NCBI GenBank assembly: GCA_021018995.1
Contig: CM037598.1
Coordinates: 66,916,671 to 66,980,670 of the forward strand
Source of the DNA: Chloranthus sessilifolius
Taxonomy: Eukaryota > Streptophyta > Magnoliopsida > Chloranthales > Chloranthaceae
Direction: 5' to 3'
Length of the DNA: 64,000 nt
Shown: one piece after another, positions 62,061 to 64,000 of the stretch
Position numbering within the stretch: position 1 is the stretch's first letter
Layout: the number at the start of each line of letters is the position of its first letter
Program-made: the position numbers and the translations under genes
Notes under the pieces: generated by a model
What the model was told of the DNA's origin: nothing
What the model saw: only the letters and a program-made list of their open reading frames with translations
Database searches by the model: none

Positions 62061-62138
62061 ATGCCATCAAACGCTCAGAATTGCACGTCTCTCGAAAGGT
62101 GTTTCGATCGGGCCTTGGGCCAAATTTGGGTGTCTACA
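62060..62138 (-). repeat. Remnant of the D 5' LTR (first ~79 bp)
   Basis: On the minus strand TGTAGACACCC at 62138 to TTTGATGGCATG at 62060, closely matching the 3' LTR at 611-689. Beyond CATGCCATCAAA the sequence is gag, not LTR. The outer end still abuts TNP2, so the loss is internal to D. Confidence 0.87.
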
Positions 62139-64000
62139 AATGGACCATAATATCAAAAAATGAAGGTGAAAAAATCTGCTCTAGGTTGCACAAAATCAAT
62201 GGTATGCGCTCATGTAGACATTTGAAGTCCTCAACCCGACATGTTTTAGAGCATAACTCACGAAAGAACGTGCTTAGTTCTATTAGAGCAGAACTGACAT
62301 TTTTTGGCACGGTCTTCCGAACAGCAAGAGATAGAAATTGTTGCATAATAATGTGTGAGTCGTGACTTTTGTGCTCGGATATTTTTCGATCTTTGACGTT
62401 AACGCACCTTGAAATGTTAGAGGCATAACCATCAGGAATCTTCATGCTCTTCAGGATTAGGCAGAACATCTCCTTCTCACTTTTATCCATAGAGTAACAT
62501 GTAGATGGTAGATACACTTTACTGTTATCTACATGCTCTTTTGGGTGGAGCTCATGTCTTATGTTCATTGTCATCAAGTCAAGACGTGCTTTCAAACCAT
62601 CCTTTGACTTTCCTTCCAGGTCCAGTAGTGTACCAACCACATTGTCGCATATATTTTTTTCGATATGCATAATGTCCAAATTGTGTTTTAGTAAATTTTC
62701 TAACCAATATGATAGCTCGACGAATATACTCAACTTCTTCCAGTTATTTGGCATGGTTGGCATAGGAGGTGCATTTTTTGTTATTTTTTTCTTCATCTTC
62801 TTTGGTTTCTTCACAGAATAGTCAGTTTTGGGGATCTTGCCAAAGGTATGTTGATAATTTCTTAAATTCTCCAAAATTTGCTTACCGGTTAGTGGGATTG
62901 GAGCTTCTCTTTCTTCAATATTTCCATCGAACCACTGTTTATTCTTTCAAAATCTATAATCTAAAGGTAAAAATCGGCGATGACCCATATAACAAAGCTT
63001 CCCACAATTTGGCAACCGTTCACTACATATATTCTTATGGTAATAAGGACACACTTTATATCCTTTAGTGCTCCAACCCAAAAGCATAGCATATCCTGGA
63101 AAGTCGCTAATTGTCCAAAGCAAGCCCGCTCGTAATTTGAAAACCTCTCTCTTTGATGAATCGTATGTTTCGAACCCTTCTTCCCATAATTCCTTTAGCT
63201 CATCTATTAGAGGCGTCAAGTATACATCGATGCCATTTTCAGGACTTGTTGGACCCGATATAAGCAATGAGAGGATCATATTTGGCTTCTTCAAGCACAA
63301 CCAAAGGGACAGGTTATATGGGATAAGTACAACATGCCATGTGCTGTGCGCAATACTCATTGTCCGGAATGGGTTGAAACCGTCACTTGTTAAACCCAAT
63401 CTTATATTGCGATTTTCCTCTGCAAATGTTGGGTTGATCTTGTCAAAGTGTTTCCATGCTGGAGAATCTGCAAGATGTCTTAACACCCCATCTTTAGTGC
63501 ATTTCTCATCATGCCATCTCATGTCAGCTGCAGTTTTTTATGACAAATACAAACGTTGCAATCGTTGTTTTAAAGGGAAGTGACAAAGAATCTTTGCAGG
63601 AGTCTTCTTGTCATCCTCAATCTCATGATTTTTCCATCGCGAAGTCCCACAGACGTCACATTTTTCTTTTTTCTCAGACTCCTTCTAGTACAACATATAA
63701 TCGTAAGGGCATGCGTCGATTTTATTGTAATCTAGTCCCAAGCCTGAAATAATCTTTTTACTTTGTGAGAAGTTCTTTGGCAACGCCGACTCTTTAGGCA
63801 AAACCTCCCTTAATAAGTCAAGCAACAACGTAAAAGAGTTATTGCTCCATCCACCAAGGACCTTGATATGCCAAAGTTTCACAATGAAAGACAACGTCGT
63901 ATGTGTGTTACATCCAGGATACAAGGAATTCCCCAAATCATGTGCATATTTGTAGAATTCAGAAGCACTAGCATTGGGTACATCACTTTGTTCCTGCTCC
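62139..64000 (-). pseudogene. En/Spm (CACTA) TNP2-like transposase, partial
   Basis: Minus-strand Transposase_21-type (PF02992) protein: CDVCGTSRW zinc-binding block (about 63670-63640), RLGLTSDGFNPFRTMSI (63405), VPYNLPPWLC-like block, then GYKVCPYYHKN (63065). The C-terminal part follows (62874-62139) with LDIMHIEKNICDNVVGTLLD (62690) and the start of a DUF4218-type region (FFRELCSKT to FFDIMVHL). In-frame stops lie near 63686, 63540 and 62947. D inserted at 62139, cutting the last part off; the N-terminus is beyond the window. Confidence 0.88.

Noticed and set aside
62140..64000. CACTA terminal inverted repeats
   Set aside because: Only the inner coding part of TNP2 is in the window; no CACTA terminus could be found.

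Overview
This window is plant nuclear DNA made almost entirely of nested transposable elements. I find no intact host gene and no rRNA or tRNA gene. A flowering plant with a repeat-rich genome is indicated by four Ty3/gypsy LTR retrotransposons of plant-only lineages (two Athila-like, two Tat/Ogre-like), an En/Spm-type (CACTA) TNP2 transposase fragment, plant mobile domain (PMD) genes with GT-AG introns, and plant TATA boxes in the LTRs. The species cannot be named from the sequence.

Layout, oldest to youngest layer. (1) A CACTA TNP2 gene on the minus strand fills 62139-64000 and is cut off at the right edge. (2) Element D, a minus-strand Tat/Ogre-like element, inserted into TNP2 with its outer end at 62138. 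It spans the rest of the window, and its other LTR starts at 689 and runs off the left edge. (3) Two plus-strand Athila-like elements inserted into D: A (6604-37111) inside a PMD exon, and C (44485-58549, target duplication GAAGT) inside D's reverse transcriptase. (4) Element B, a plus-strand relative of D, inserted into A (14722-32411, target duplication ATACC). Without insertions D has about 17 kb of internal sequence, A is about 12.8 kb and C about 14.1 kb. B is 17.7 kb.

How the parts work. A and C carry LTR, tRNA-Asp-type primer site, gag (CCHC knuckle), protease, RT, RNase H, integrase, then a further ORF, a long conserved 3' non-coding tract, a purine tract and the second LTR. B and D carry a proline-rich gag, protease, G-patch, RT, RNase H and integrase, then antisense accessory genes (PMD and DUF7745-like) before the 3' LTR. 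D keeps both accessory genes as decayed copies; B keeps only the end of one. All coding regions have stops or frameshifts, so the copies look dead, though LTRs and target duplications are mostly readable.

The most unusual feature is shared by all four elements. Each carries its own short sequence motif, repeated in the LTR and again ahead of internal ORFs. D and B use odd-length palindromes with the same arm geometry and GGCG/CGCC ends but unrelated cores. A and C use TCGAA-centred half-sites with different flanks. This suggests element-specific recognition arrays. A second candidate is a conserved stem-loop in the transcribed part of the A and C LTRs. Both are inferences from sequence alone.
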